Part shown: positions 21,538 through 36,500 of the stretch, piece by piece | Numbering within the stretch: position 1 is the first letter of the stretch | Layout: every line of letters begins with the position of its first letter | Notes under the pieces: generated by a model | The model's database searches: none | What the model was told of the DNA's origin: nothing | What the model saw: only the letters and a program-made list of their open reading frames with translations | Program-made: the position numbers and the translations under genes | Assembly (NCBI RefSeq): GCF_901000735.1 | Contig: NC_081541.1 | Location: forward strand, 49,228,771 to 49,292,770 | DNA from: Corylus avellana | Taxonomy: Eukaryota > Streptophyta > Magnoliopsida > Fagales > Betulaceae | Direction of reading: 5' to 3' | Length of the DNA stretch: 64,000 nt

Positions 21538-24500
21538 ATGATTACTGGCGGGAAAAGCTACGTATCTTCTCCTCCTGCCTTCTCAAACGACGGCAAGCGC
21601 CTCCTCGTTTGTACAGGCAACACTGTCTCCATCTTCAGCACCTCCACTGGATTACAGGTTAGCCAAAACCATCGCCCTTCAGTTTCCTATCAAACTACGA
21701 TGCTTACTTTTTGTACATGTAGATTGCATCATTGGAGGGTCACACGGAGGCGGTGACGTCGGTGATTGTGGTGCCGGGTAGTAAGATTTTGTGCTACTGC
21801 TGGACGGCCTCGCTCGATGGGACCATTCGGTATTGGGATTTCTCGGTGCCGGAGTTGATGAAGAAGGTCGATGTTAAGCTGCCCGTTTTCTCCATGGTAA
21901 GATTCATGCCTTGCTATGCTACCCCTTCGTTTTCAGTTGCTTAGTTCAAGTTTTTGTTTTTGTTTTGTTTTTTTGTTTTTTTCTGGTTGTCTTGGTTGGT
22001 TATGCTGTTGAGCTCTAACTCTAATGATTGTAAGACTACACGGTAGGGTGGTGCGTGCGTGTGTGACTTATTCTGTCAAAATTGTTGTGTTGGTTTCTAA
22101 AGCAAAGTGTGACAAATGCAAGAAAAAGGAACATGGATTGGACTCGATTGGGTGAAGTCACACAGCTGGATTAGGAGGTCGAAATTGCATGTGTTGCTTT
22201 ATTTTTCTCATTAAACAACGGATAACCACTTTCATTTTTCTTTACCTCACCTTTTTTTTTGCCTCTTGTAATACATGTGCTAAACAGAAATTTTTTACAT
22301 ATATCGGAATTATAGAGCTCAGGCTCTTTTATATTAGGTAACCAAATAGAAAACTTTGGTTTACTTTTCTCTTAAAAGAGTTAGGTATGTGTGTATGGGA
22401 GGACCCGTTTTTTGACAAACCAGACTGCCTGTCATTCCTAGAACCATCATACTTGTCAAATCAATTGGAGATCAAGAACTATTCAATCCATATAGATTTG
22501 ATAAATCTAACTCTATCTATGAGAATATATGAATTTTGGATCAGATATGGCAATTGAATTCATTGAGATTTGGCATGCATGATCACTATGTAGTGAACAT
22601 TTGTCCAGTGGGTTTGAAAGAATATAAAAAGATTTATTGGTTGGTGTCAAGCTACCCAAGTTAGGCAGTAGTGTCATGTGATCCTGCCTTTATGTACCTA
22701 TATATATGTGCTAGTGTCGTTAGTTTGGGGTTTGATTATATTTTTGGAGAAGTTGATCTGTGTAATTTCATATATTTATTTGCTGGAAAGTTTGGTCTAT
22801 AATTTGTAATTTGATTGTTATTTATCTGAGTAATAAAAGATTTAAAAAATATTTATATGTTGTAATTCTGGGTAGTAGGATGAGAAGTAAGAGCTTATAA
22901 AGCCATCCGTGAGTCATGATAAAAGTGTTTAGGTTGACTGAGGTGTGTAGAGTATTAATTATGGATCTTGTTGATTTCAGCTGGAGTTTGTTTTCCTAAA
23001 GTTAATTATACCTTTGTTTTGTCTTTCATATGTGTTTTGATCTTAGTGCTATCTGACCCAAAAAAAAGCATGTTCTGACATTTATTTAGTTGGTTTGATT
23101 TTTTTTAGGTGATTCCATCTTTATTAGGCCAACCAGCCTTGAGCAATGAGAAGCCAACTGATCTTTTTGCTTATCTGTCACTTGAAAATACAAAAGAGCA
23201 GAACAGTGTGCCCAAACCTTTGCGTGGACAGATCCGGAAGTGTAACTTGACGGCATCTCGTTTAATTGGTGGCTTAATATTGAAAGAGGTGCAATTTGGT
23301 GGAACTGTAACTATTTTTTGTCTGTGCATTAAGTTGTTGTACTTCCAAATATCTGGGTCTATTGAGGATTGCTTTGACTTAGTGGAATGAAACTTGAAAG
23401 AAAGTAGAAAATCCACTATCACATGAGCATGTTTATGTACACGCAATGTTGATAATACTGTCTTTTCTATAGGAAGAGTTACGATAAACTATGTGTTTAT
23501 GAGCAAAACAAAACTCTGAAAAAAGATATTCTTTTAGCTTGTGGTGATTTTTTGATTCATTTAATGATAAGCCTAAGAAAGATAACAAGTCTTGATTTTA
23601 TTTGTAAGCATTAAATCACTGGGAAGGGCTTATGGAGTTCAGTGATGCAATGTCAGTTTCCTATGTATTGTTCTTGTTGAGTGTTGGTTCAACTGTATAC
23701 CTAGCTTTCCCTAGCTGCTAGTTGCTGTATCTTCCTATACCCTCTTGACTTTTGTTGACTGTAAATAGTTTGAAACATATTAACTGAACTGGTATATGTA
23801 TTGCCAAATAATATAAAGCCATCTATGGGATGTTGATTTTATATTTCATGATGAGAAGCGTAAAGATATGTAAAGTCAATAAAGATATGATGGTATTATG
23901 ATTTATTATCAGAAGCTTAACGATATCAATAATGATGTTCATGGTGCTATACTTTTGTATTTCGTTGCTCTAAATAAATTTCGATTACTTATAATTTTTT
24001 TTTTTGTATTTCATTAGTTAATGAGCTTAAGTTATCTACTTATGCTTATACGTAAATTTTCACTTCTTATTTTTTCAGTTCCTGGAGGACTAAAAAAATT
24101 ATAGTCACTTAAGTGTTTCACCTGTTGAGGTGGCAGTGATAGACTCCATATAGTCAAGCAAAGGATTAAATGTCCACTGCTTTTGCTGAATCACCTTTTT
24201 ATTACCGTTCATGCTTTTCCAAGTCTAGCTAGTGTATCGAATTCATCTCTTAACTGAACTATAGCTTTGATCTCTTTAATGGAGATTACTCTGTGACCAA
24301 TTCCTGTATACGTTCAGAAGTAATCTGTCTCTCAACCTTTCTGTTGGTTGCATGTCCTGTTTATTTAGTTCTTTGGGTGGAAAGTTACTTTTTATAGAAG
24401 ATGAAGCTTGGCTTAAAAGAGAAATGAAGATGGCTTTATCAAACTTTGACCCTATTGAAAAGAAGCTTGCTTTAGCTATTTAAAGGTCGCAGGATCAATC

Positions 24501-27500
24501 TGGCTTCTTGAAGTGTTTCTGAAACTTTAGAGAATCTATTGAATATGTGCAGTGTTGTCATATCTGTTTTGAATATCAGTTTTTGAAAGGAACATATTAT
24601 CTGATAATATTCATTTCTACTGCTTAACATGTTCACTCATCAAGAGAAGCTTTAGATGATAAATTTCAACTGTTTGTTGTAATTTGAAATGTATGACAGC
24701 TGTTGTCCCTCTTTTACAGACTCCACAACCAGAATTTATATCTGTTAGTTCATCAGGAAAGTTCTTCGGCATAAGAAACAAACGCAAGCTTCATATATGG
24801 ATGATTCCTGCAAAAGACTCTGGGCATATAGTAGCAAAGAAAATTACACTGCATCATACAAAGAATTTGACAGTGCTTGCATTTCATCCAAGTAAGAGGA
24901 TTGTAGCTGCTGGTGATGTAACTGGGAGAATTTTAGTATGGAGAGGATTTGGTTACCGATTACTTTCGATCAGTGATGGACTAGTGAGTGGAAGGTTGGT
25001 GAATAAAGAGGAAGAAAGACCTGGGGTGAGGGGAAATGATGATGCTGAGTCTTGCTCCACATGGCATTGGCACTCTGTTGAAGTGAATGTCCTCTCTTTC
25101 TCTTCCGATGGAGCCTATTTATATTCAGGTAAAACCACGCTTCCATGATCAGATAAAGCCTAGTCCTTTCATGAGAAGTGCTGTTTGCCTTGTAATACAT
25201 ATGAAAAAAGTATATTGGAGCTAGGATTGGGCAAAGGGGAAGACTGCTTCAGACATTTTTGTATACTTGAAAAAGTTGGATATGTAGTACACCATATTTC
25301 TCAGATAATTAGGCTATGGCTGAAAGTAATTGACGGTTGCTTTTGTGAATGAAAGGAGTCATGGTGGTTAACCAACTGGTATACTCTTTCCATATTATAT
25401 GGGGACCCTGGGTGACAGATTGGCGTGTTGTAGATTGTTGAATAAGTGATTCATGTCTCCATTAGACTATTCCTTGATTATCTACTTTATGAATAGCTTT
25501 ATGGTTGATTCTAACCACTACTCCAGATATCTTTAAGTACCATCATATCTTATTGATAGAAAAAGGAGCTGGATGCTTATTCATGACCATTTTCTGTCAT
25601 GGTTTCCTGTAGTAGTTTGTTTATAAATTCAAGTTTAAAGTAATTTTTCTGTTTCTGATGCTTCTATTGGTGTTTAGGTGGAAAGGAGGGAGTTCTTGTG
25701 GTCTGGCAGCTAGATACGGGGAAGAAAAAGTTTTTACCACGAATTGGATCCCCAGTTCTATATTATATAGATTCTCCTGATCCTACACTTTCCTCTGTAA
25801 GGAGAATTTTATTGAGCTGGAACTTATAATTCTTCAGTGATTTCACACTGTTTCAGCTGAAACAGATCTAATTAATTTTACTGAAATAAGGGTCTTCAGA
25901 TATCTTGTGCAGATAATCAAATTCATATACTGAAAATGCCTTCAATGGAGATCTTGAAGTCCATCTCAGGGATCAAGGTTTGTCCCAATGAGCCTACCCG
26001 CCGTCTTGAAGACCTAATTATCTAAATAAATTTGTGATCGACCTAAGCTTCATATATGTTTGATTGACAGAAATGGTCCACCTAATGAGTAGGAAACAGT
26101 ACAGTCAGGGTATTTTCAGAGGAACTGCCTACGTTTAACTTCCATATAAATGAGCACAGTAGCAAAATGTAATTTCCATTCATATGTGGTAGGCGTCATT
26201 GCCTCTGCTGTAAAAACATGCAAAGAATATAGTGTTAACTATGCCTTGGTTTCCGGTTTGTTAGGCATATAATTCTTAATACCTTGAGACATGGAATCAT
26301 CATCCCTAGACTTAAGCTCGAATTGGCTACATGAGGTTTAGTCCATGGCCTTGGGCTTCTAAGCTTGCAAAAAGCACATTGTTGAGTATGCAGGATGCTC
26401 GTGATGATCTTCTGCACAACTGATGAACAAGAAATAATAATGACAATGTACCTTCAATTCTATAATTAAGTTCCATATAAATGCACATACTACTAATTTT
26501 TTTTTCCAATTCATTTATGGCAGTCCTTGTTGCCTGTGCTGTAAAAACACGAGAAAAGCTTACTGTTTAACTATGCCTTGGCTTGTAGGGCCCTTGGAAT
26601 CTGGTCACATGAGGCTTAGGCCTTGTGGCTGGGACTTCAAAGCATGCAAAAAGTGCATTGTTGACTATGCAGTATGCTTATGATGATATCGGATATCTCT
26701 ACATAATGATGGCTTGAAATGTACTAGAACTCGTTTTCCTTGAGAAGTACCTTAAAGTGCTTCACAGAACTTTGCCCTTATAATATTAGTTAGGAAGTTA
26801 ATGGGTGATGATAGATACTTAGTAGTACTGACCTAGTGCTTAGCTTGCCAAGTCTGCCATTTACATATGTAATGGAGTTTCTGCTGTGTGATTGAAACAA
26901 CTGTGTTTGATGGATTTTCATTTTTTTCAATTTTGTATTATACATTTTTTATTGGATTTTCTGCAGTTGTATATGACAAAATAATTTAAGCTTCAGATGA
27001 TACTTACACAGTTTCTTTTTTGATTGGATTTTCTGCAGTTGTATATGATAATAATATAAACTTTCAGATGATATTTACACAGTTTCTTTCTTTATTTTTT
27101 TTCCAGCTTCCTAATTCACTTCCAGGGATATATGAAGGTGGTGGGTTTGCATTTGATTACTCTACTGGGTGTATTGCGCTGCGTACAGAGAACTATAGTG
27201 TCCAATTCTACAGCTTGTTTGATGACTGTGGAATAGATGAGGTAAGATCTTTTAGCGTGATGTACCAATTAATTTACCTTGAATTTCCTACACTGAGCTT
27301 CTTGTGGTTGTTTAGTCTTTTACTCCTGCAATATGCAGTTTTTTCTGTTGAGATGTCTATAATTTTACATAATTATTGATGCTTGTTTTCATTCATTTGT
27401 TTAGTTGATACGTGACATGCTCTCCTTAATATTGTTTTGTGGGAATGTATTTGCATTGGGGGATTTGAAGAAAAAGAGGTTGGGGTCAGAGGGAAGAGAA

Positions 27501-30500
27501 ATCAAGACCTCTTTTCTGCTTTGTTCTTCCTTATTCTTGTATAGTTATAATCCCATTGTCAAATTCTATGAAATCATTCTTTATGTAAATAAATTTCTCA
27601 TCTTCAATTTTATTGCTTGAATCATTTCTTTTTGACTTTGCTAAAACAGAAGTTCTATTGCCTTTATCTTGTATTATATTTTTGGCCTAATGGGTCTGCC
27701 AGGTGGAACCATATCACCTTCTATTTAAGCTGCTGCATTTCTTACATCCATGGATCTACTTCATTTACTAACGTGAGGCCTCAATTCAATGAAATAGGTA
27801 TTATGTGGGCCCCACACACATGGATAAATATTTCAATTTATTCATTAAATTACAGGGTATATGGTCCCCCAGTAGGTGGGCCCCATCATATGCTGGTCCC
27901 AGCCTTTTCAATGTCAATGATGCACATTGTACCTTTCAGGAAATCACAAACATTTGAAGAATGTTCTTTTGATTACAAGTGATGAATTGGGAGTTGAAAT
28001 GTTCTAAAATTGATGCTTTGCAGGTTCAGGTCTGTGAAAGAAACCATCAACCAGCTGATGAAATCACGGTACGAAGTTGCTTATTTGTAGTTTCCTTCAC
28101 TGCGAAATGATATCTTCTTGGTCAAACTACTTGTGATTGATATGATCACTGATTTATATCAACTCTATTCTCAATCTTGGAGTATTATTGTTACAGGTTT
28201 TAGTGACTTTAGTAGCTATCTCCCGAGATGGCTCTATGATGAGTACTGTTGAAGTTAAGCAACCTGAAGAGGGAATTGGAGGTCTTGTTTGTCTTAAGTT
28301 TTGGGCACTGGGTTCAGAGAACAAAAAGTTCGGCTTGTCCACTGTTATTTATGAACCTCACAGGTTGGCCTTGGCTTATATACCCAAAAACTCAGAAATA
28401 TTTTATCAGGAAGGATGATATTCATTGAGAGCTCCTGGTGCTGTTTTCAATATTTTAAGCCTCAAGAATGAATCATGTTTTTTAGTGAATGTGCCAGTGT
28501 GCTATATGCTTCATTTTTGTGAATTAGAATGTACTCTGTGTGTATATATTACATGGCAGAGTTGAACATTTTGCCTTTTCTTGTTTCCTAGGTAATTAAC
28601 ATTTTGTCCCTTGTTATATAGGGATGCTGGTATTTCTTCTGTTGCTTTTCATCCTACTCGTCATGTAGCAGTTACCTCATCGTATGGTGGGGACTTCAAG
28701 GTAATCTTGGTTGAGTGGCACTTTAAAATTGAGTATCCTTTTCCTTGTTGAACTCACAATATCAATTTGATATTTCAGATATGGGCTTGCAATGATGAGA
28801 TTCAACAGAAAGGTCGGATGATTCAGAATTCTGGTTGGGCGTGCCTCGCTGTTGGGTCATACAAGTATGATCCTACATTTTTCTTTCTTGTACCATATTT
28901 TTCCTCTATAGGCCTAGCATGGAAAATAAAATAGTTGAATTTACCTGTCAGAGATAAGTCTGCTTATAGAAGAGAGAAGACTTGATTCACAAAGATCCAA
29001 AGGTTGTTCCATAAATGATTCAAAACCGTTCGATGTCACAACAACTGCGATTTTTTGAAAGTTGGTTGGCCGACAAATAAATATTTATAAAATATAACCT
29101 TTTCCCTTGGGAGTTTTTACTTTTATAATTTTTGGGTAAATTGTGCTTTGTCACCCAAGTTATTGGCTTAAATGTGAAAGTTCCCCCTAAACTTCAAATT
29201 TAAAGCACTCAACCCGGAAATGCTAGGCATTGTGGCAAGTAACCCTTGACATCATTAATTTCTTCATGCAACCTGTCAGGTGACTTCACCAAATAAAAAG
29301 AACAAAAAAAAAAGGGAAAAGATGTTGAAAGATGTTTGGTTTCATGCGGCATAGAACTCATCGTCACACCACTTCTTTCGACCCCTAAACCACTACTGTA
29401 AAGCCCATTGTAGCCCTTGACAAATTCTCCATCCGTCTGTGTCACAATCTCCACCTCAGTTCCCATCACCATCAACGCCATAACCCATAACCTGCTTCTT
29501 TGCCATCAATCATTGGCAAAAGTCCTACATAAATTTACCAGAAACCGCATTAACCATATTATAATAACCACTTTTGCTAAGCCCATTATCAAACACAAAT
29601 CAACCACAAAATTAACATGAATCAGATTTTAACAACCACTCCCCTACCTATGATATTAGCTACTGCCAACCTGCCTCCTTTCCACCCATTGTGAACTAGC
29701 ACCTATAAGCCACTGAAGCCCACATCTCCATTTTCATTCATGCCAATTTAGCTTCACCAATTGATTGGTAATGAAACGAACAACACCTGTCCCTCGCCAC
29801 CACAAAAAAAAAAAAAAAAAATCCTGTCCCCCACTACATGAATCAGAAAACCACAATTTCATTCAATCATTGTTGTCAATTCTTAGCGTCTAATATGCAT
29901 CTCTGGGTAAATAGAAAAACAAAAAGACATTCATCTGAACATGCTTATGCAGTATAATCTATGATAGAAGATGTTAAATTTGTCAATTGTGATGGATTAT
30001 TGTTCCTAATTGCAGAAAAAAACCAATGACAGCTGCTACATTTTCGTCCGATGGTTCTGTTCTGGCTGTTGCGGCAGAGACTGTTATCACATTGTGGGAT
30101 CCTAAAAAGAATGTCCTTGTTGCTGTGATTGGAGAGACCTTTTCGGTGATTTTAATATTTCTTCATAGCTCTCATTGTTTTACATGAATAGTTATATGCG
30201 ATGCTTGATAACTGATAGTTTAAGACCCTGTGTGGGGCCAGCATTATATTTTCTTTCTATCATTAATTGCTCTGTGTTATTAATTTTCATTTGATTCTTT
30301 ATTTACAGCCAATTGTGACCCTGTCCTTTGCTGGAAAGTCAGAGTTTCTAGTATCTGTGTCCCGAGGTTCAAAGCCGCAACTCTCTGTATGGAGTATGTC
30401 AAAATTGTCTCTATGTTGGTCATACAGGCTTCACATTGAAGGTTTGGAAATCCTCATTTCTTTTCATGCTGAGAGCAGTTTTTTTAGTTTGATTTTTTGC

Positions 30501-33500
30501 ATGAATTTAAGAATATTACTGATCACAATATCCCAACCCAGTATGTATTAGAGTTCAGCTACTTCAGTCATTTGTGAATAAATTATTGAGATGCTTGTTT
30601 CACTACTGTAGATTTGAGTGTAATCTCTAAAAACATGGGACAAAGTTGTCATCAATAGAGTTTATTAATGTTTGTGGAAAGATGTGTTCGACATTTGAAG
30701 TAATAGTATGTCAGTTGCAGTTTTGGAGCCTTAAGGGAAGATGGAAATGTATATTAGGAGAACCCTTGGAGGTTTTTGATGATTAGTAGATAAAAGCAAT
30801 AAGGAACAGGGAAAATACCTTGCACTAAATTGTTACTTTTTGCAAATATTGGTTGCATTTGGAATGGTGTCAGCACTTCCAGAGGTTATTTTCCTGTTCT
30901 GTTAACAAAGAAATAAGTAATGTGCTTGGCTAAAAAAGCATAATGAAGTTACTTTTAAAGTAGATAACAAAATATTCTAGGTATGTTATTTTCGATGAAA
31001 ACATTAAGGTCAAATTACTTATATCAGTGAATAGTATAGTTTTTTTAACTTTCCTCAATTCAATACTAGCATTTCCCCAAACCAATTTGCAATAGATTAC
31101 ACTATTGGGCCAGTTGAAGATAAGGTTGACCTGTTCAATGCTTACTGTGAGTACCAAATTGAGTACAGGGAACCCTCATAGCTAGCAAACCACAAATAAG
31201 GTTGATGGAGATGAAAAGGCTTCATGTTTGATGAAGTCCCAAATTTGGTGTGGTAGTTCAACTTCTGCCTGCGTGCCACACGTTACTCTAGAACATAAGA
31301 AAAAAAAAAAGATTGGAGTTGACCAGTTCTTAGCCAGTTTAATTTCACATAGTAACAATTGTATATGTTTTGAACCTGTCGTAAAAATTCTGATGAGTAA
31401 ACAACCCCTAAGATGAGAATTTCAAGATATAGAGGGGTTCTTGGTTTGCCCATGAAGCCTAAAATATTATCATGGAATGTAAGACGATTGAACGAGGGGA
31501 AGTAGCGCCTTAGAAACAGAAATTTACTCCGAGAGTGGATGGCAGATGTTATATCTTCAGGAGACCAAAATGGAGATTATGACTTATAGTATTGTGCGTA
31601 GTTTATGGGGCTGCAGTCATGTAGATTGGTGTTGTTTAGACTTTAGTGGGGTTTCCGGTGGTGTTTTGCTCATATGGGATAAGAGGGTTGTGTGAGTTCT
31701 CCGTGGCCGTTTCTTTCATAAACGTCGAGGATCAATTTGCTTGGGCGTATGCAGGTGTTTATGGTCCAATTGTCGATGGTGATAGAAGGTTTTCATGGGA
31801 TGAATTGGCTGGTTTGCTAAGTTGGTGGGACTTACCTAGTGCATTGGACGGGATTTCAATGTAACTCGTTTTTCGAGTGAGATCGGGTGAAGCCCGTATT
31901 TGTCCAGCTATCTTGGAGTTTCTGATTTTATTTCTGAGTAGTGGCTCATGGACATTGCTCTTGTGGGCAGCTCTTTTACATGGTCTAGCATTTGGGACCC
32001 CCTCTCCCTGGTCTAGAATCGATAAATTCCTTGTATCCTTGGAGTGGGAAACCCAGCTCCTTGATTCGCTCCAGAAGAGGCTATCTAGACTATGCTTTGA
32101 TCATTTTCCTATTCTTCTTGATTGTGGAGGCATTGCTGGAACCAAAAGATACTTCAAGTTTGAAAACCTATGGCTAAAATCAGAGGGTTTTGTAGATAGG
32201 GTGAAGTTGTGGTGGTCCTCTTACACTTTCAGGGTTCTCCAAGATACATCCAAACTTGCAAGCTAAAGGCTCTAAACAGTGGTGAAAGCCCTTAACGGTG
32301 ACAAGGCCCAGAACCTTGATATTTAGTGAGGCAAATCCAAATCATCTTCACAATTTGCTTTGTTTGTTCTTATGGTTTGAAGTGATTTTTGGTTTAAGGA
32401 TTAATTTGGCTAAATTAGAGGTAGTCCCGATTGGCAATGTAATGAATGTTGAAGGTCTAGCTAGTCTTTTAACTGCATGGTATGTTTTTGGCCTATGAAA
32501 CTCCTAGGTCTTCTTTTGGGAGCTTCGTTTACAGCCAAGTTTATTTGGGACGACATTATTGAGAAGGTAGGGCGTTGTTTGCTTGGATGGAATAGGATGT
32601 ATCAAAGGATGAGGGGGTTACATTGATTAAAAACACTTTATCTAACTTGCCTACCTACTCCATGTTTTTTTTTCTCCTTCCAGTTGGTGTGGCTGATCAC
32701 ATAAAGAAGTTACAACGAGATTTTTTGTGGGGTGGTATGGGTGAAGAGTTTGAATTTTACTTGGTTAATTGGATTGTGTACTCCGATCTTTGAATAGGGT
32801 TGGGTGTTTGGAATTTACTTGTGTTCAACCGGGCTCTTTTGGGAAAGTGGCTTTGGCGCTATGTTTATGAGAGAAGCCTTACGGTGAGTGGTTGTGGAAT
32901 CTAAATACGGTAAAGCTTGGGGTGGGTGGTGTTCAAATGAGGTCCATGGGTCGCATGGGGTGGGGCTTTGGAAGAATACGAGGGGTTGGTGGAGCTTTCT
33001 AGCCATACTAGATTTGAGGTGGGTGATGGCTTCAAAATTTGATTCTGGCATGATGTATGGTGTAGAGATCATGCCCTCAAGAGAGCTTTTTCGGACTAGT
33101 TTAGCATTGCCTTTGTTTTAAGGACGCTGCAATGGCAAACCATTTGGAGCTTTATAATGCCTCTTATCAGTGGAATATTAATTTTTTTGGAATGACTCAC
33201 GATTGGGAGATGGATCTCTTTACCTTATTCCTTACAACATTGTATTCCATTAGAGTGAGATGGGGTGGTGAAGATAGACTTTGTTGGGTTCTTTCTAGAA
33301 GAGGGTTGTTTGATGTTAGATTTACTACATTGTTCTTGTTCCCCATGATAGTACTCCTCTCTCATGCAGGAGTATTTGGTGGAATATGGTTTGCAGAATA
33401 AGATTCCCTTAAGAGTGACTTTCTTGTCTGGTTGGTCGCTTTAGGGAAGAACCTCACCATGGACAACCTAAGGAAACATCATTGTGGTTGAGTGGTGTTG

Positions 33501-36500
33501 CATTTGTAAGAAGAATGAGGAATTAGTGGATCATCTTCTATTTGACTCTGAAATTGCATGTGCTCTTTGAAATACTATCAATAGTGTAGGGCTGGCTAGT
33601 GTTATGCCTAGGAGGGTGGTAGATCTCTTTGCATGTTGCAGAGCGCCATGGGGTAAGTTTCAACTTGATGCAGTTTGGAAGATGATGTCACCCTTATGTG
33701 GTGTCCAAGAGGACCTTAGTGGAAATAAAGGCTCTATTCTTTAAGTCTCTTTTTTATTGGGCTGTTGTTTCAGATTTTAGTATTTCGACCTATCATGTTT
33801 TTTTTAAAGATTTTTTTTCTGCTTCTAGCTCAGTGTCTCTTTTGTTTATTTCTTGTGTATTTGGGTTGCGCCTTTGTGCTTTCTAATGAATATCCGATTA
33901 CTTATATATATAAAAAAAAAAAAACAATATTCTGTGTAAGCAGTCATGCCTCTATCTGATGCAGAACATGTTAGAAGTAAATGATGGACTGGGTTCTTTC
34001 ACATTTGTGATATTTTTAGTGCTGAAACTATTTGTCTTATTGGTGGGTTGGCTAATTTTATATTGCTCAGCCTATTCCTTATATCCATCTGGATGGTGTT
34101 TAAAGCCCTGATTTGACTGAGTAATTCTATAAGTTAGGGTTACAAACGCCTCCATGTTATTTAAATGTTTGTGCAATGTATACTTATCAAAAGAAAAAAA
34201 AAAAAAGATTTTAAGATAGTTTGTTTATCAGGCTAACAGTCATTGTTGGGTTTAGTTGAACTTTTATTTTGAGTTTAACAAGTCTGTTTTGCTTGAAATC
34301 AATGTATTTAGGGTTGTTAGGTTAATAGTCTGTCACTTGATTTTAAGATTTGGAGGCAATTTTTCAATGCTATGTATAATATTTTATTTTTTATTTTTAA
34401 TGCAGCTGTAGCATGTACAGTGGATCTATTGTCTTTTGCTGTTCTTGCCCTTCTTCCTGAATCAGCTACACGTGTCGAATCTAGTGAACCAAAGTTTCAT
34501 GAAAGAGATGGGGTAATTTTAGTATTCAATGTAATGGATCCTGTTCCTGTTGCTACCTGGTCCGTAAGAAAGGTATAATTTGTTTCTAACCCTTTCCATT
34601 TGGTTAGTCCATATGTTGTTATTGATTACAATCAATCTGGTAAAAACTAGTGGCGAACAAACATTATAAATTAAATTTTTTGCACAGATACTTTCTTGAA
34701 TGTCATTAAAATTATTAAACTTTTTGGACTCGGTTAATCTTTTCATTTCTATTGACAATGACGTAAAAATCTATACTGGGTAGAAAACTTTCATTTATAT
34801 TTGAGAAAATATAATTACATGAATTGTATAATATGTACCAATTAAAAAGAAACTATATACAAAAAGGGTAAATTAAACTTTAGTGCCCAAACTTGCACCT
34901 CATTTGCACATAGACGTTTTGCATTCAAAATAATGGTCAAATTGCAATGTTTTTCCTTTTTAAAAAAAGAGTTTCAGAGGTGCACCTCATTTGCCTTCAA
35001 CATAATGGTCAAATCTGACTCAGGGGTAACTCGGAACACTTTGGTAGTTTGTAGGTACTACTTGCAGTGAGTCGTAGTTTAGAGGTCAAAGTGTGAATGG
35101 GTAATTTCTCATCTTGAGAGCTCATGTAACTTGATTGAATTATTGGCGGAATGGTGATGTTAAATGTTATAATAGTGATGATTGTTTTGCTATACATCTT
35201 ATGCAATAAGGTTACTAAATGAAGCTACACAGTAAACCTGTTAATTTGCAACATATATGCACTTCAGTTGCTCTACTATTGTTTTAGTCCATTGGACATA
35301 TATTTCATATTCTGTATAATATATGACAATATATCAACCAAAGGGGTGAAGGCCTTGGACTTTGATGGTTATCCTCATCAGGTTTAAGGTTCGAATCCTC
35401 TTGGGTGCAAATAATTCTTTGGGGCCACGCCTTGTGGTGAAGCTGTGACTTACCTGATCCATGTGGTGGGGGTGTGTTGCACGGGTCTGGGGTGTAACCT
35501 TGAGGGTGGGTACAGCCTTGACTTACCTGATCCATGTGGTGGGGGTGTGTTGCTTAGGTCTGGGGTGTAACCTATATGTCTCAAGTCCAATTGGAACAGA
35601 CTTTGGTTGCAAAGAAAAGGGTGCTGGAAATCCACTAGGAAATTAAAAGAACATTAAGAGACAAACTAATTGATCGCCAAAGATAAGAAAGAACGAAGAA
35701 CAAGCTATTGTTTAATAATCTTCAAGATGAATCTTGGCAACCTATTATTCGACTCTTTATTCAAGAAATGCCTAAAGAATCAACAGTTACTTTCAGAATC
35801 TATTATTCAAGAAATGCCTAAAGACATTTGTTTCTATAAATATACTTTAGCATGTCTAGTGTAAATCATAAGGTAATTGGCATCCCCAATGCTCTGTTAC
35901 ACCATAATTTTCCTCATCTAATCCACTAGAGCAGAATGGCAATTTATTCTGATACTGTGTACTTCTTGACTGCAGGCCAAGGGAGGCGGGCTTGCATTTC
36001 TTCGAGGAAACCCATCTTCCTTGGAACAGAATATTTCAGATGGAAATGCACCACAAGAATTCCTTGCTTATATAAATGGCAATCATGAGTATGTCCTCTT
36101 TGACCCATATGGAAATGAAGCAAATGAGCTTAGCATTACCAGGCCAGAGGGTCTTGTTGAGCTTGAAGAGACAGGTGGGGATTCCTTTACTAAAACATTT
36201 AAACATTCACTATTTTAGTGAAGACAAGTAGATGTCCAGTTTATATAGATACTCTGTATGCTTGGAAACTCAAATTGATTGTAGATTGAATAACTACTTG
36301 AACTGCCCCATTATACCGCATTGTTTTGAAAGTTTATGATGCAGTCTTGTTCTGCTCAGCATGCAACTTGTAAGGATGTTTTACTCTGGTGACATTTCAA
36401 TATCGCTCACACCCTTGCATTATTGATAAATTGCTGGGACTCCTTGGATGCTCTTGAGCTTATTCCATCACAGAATATGAGTATTATTATTATTTATGTT

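Noticed and set aside
27020..27379. 119-codon plus-strand frame
   Set aside because: Only 27107-27241 is a WDR75 exon; the rest is intron read-through.
31646..33401. Several 70-130 codon frames
   Set aside because: They are fragments of one decayed LINE, not separate genes.
35385..35410. tRNA gene suggested by GGTTCGAATCC
   Set aside because: Only the B-box-like arm fits; no cloverleaf or acceptor stem could be formed, so it is treated as a SINE.
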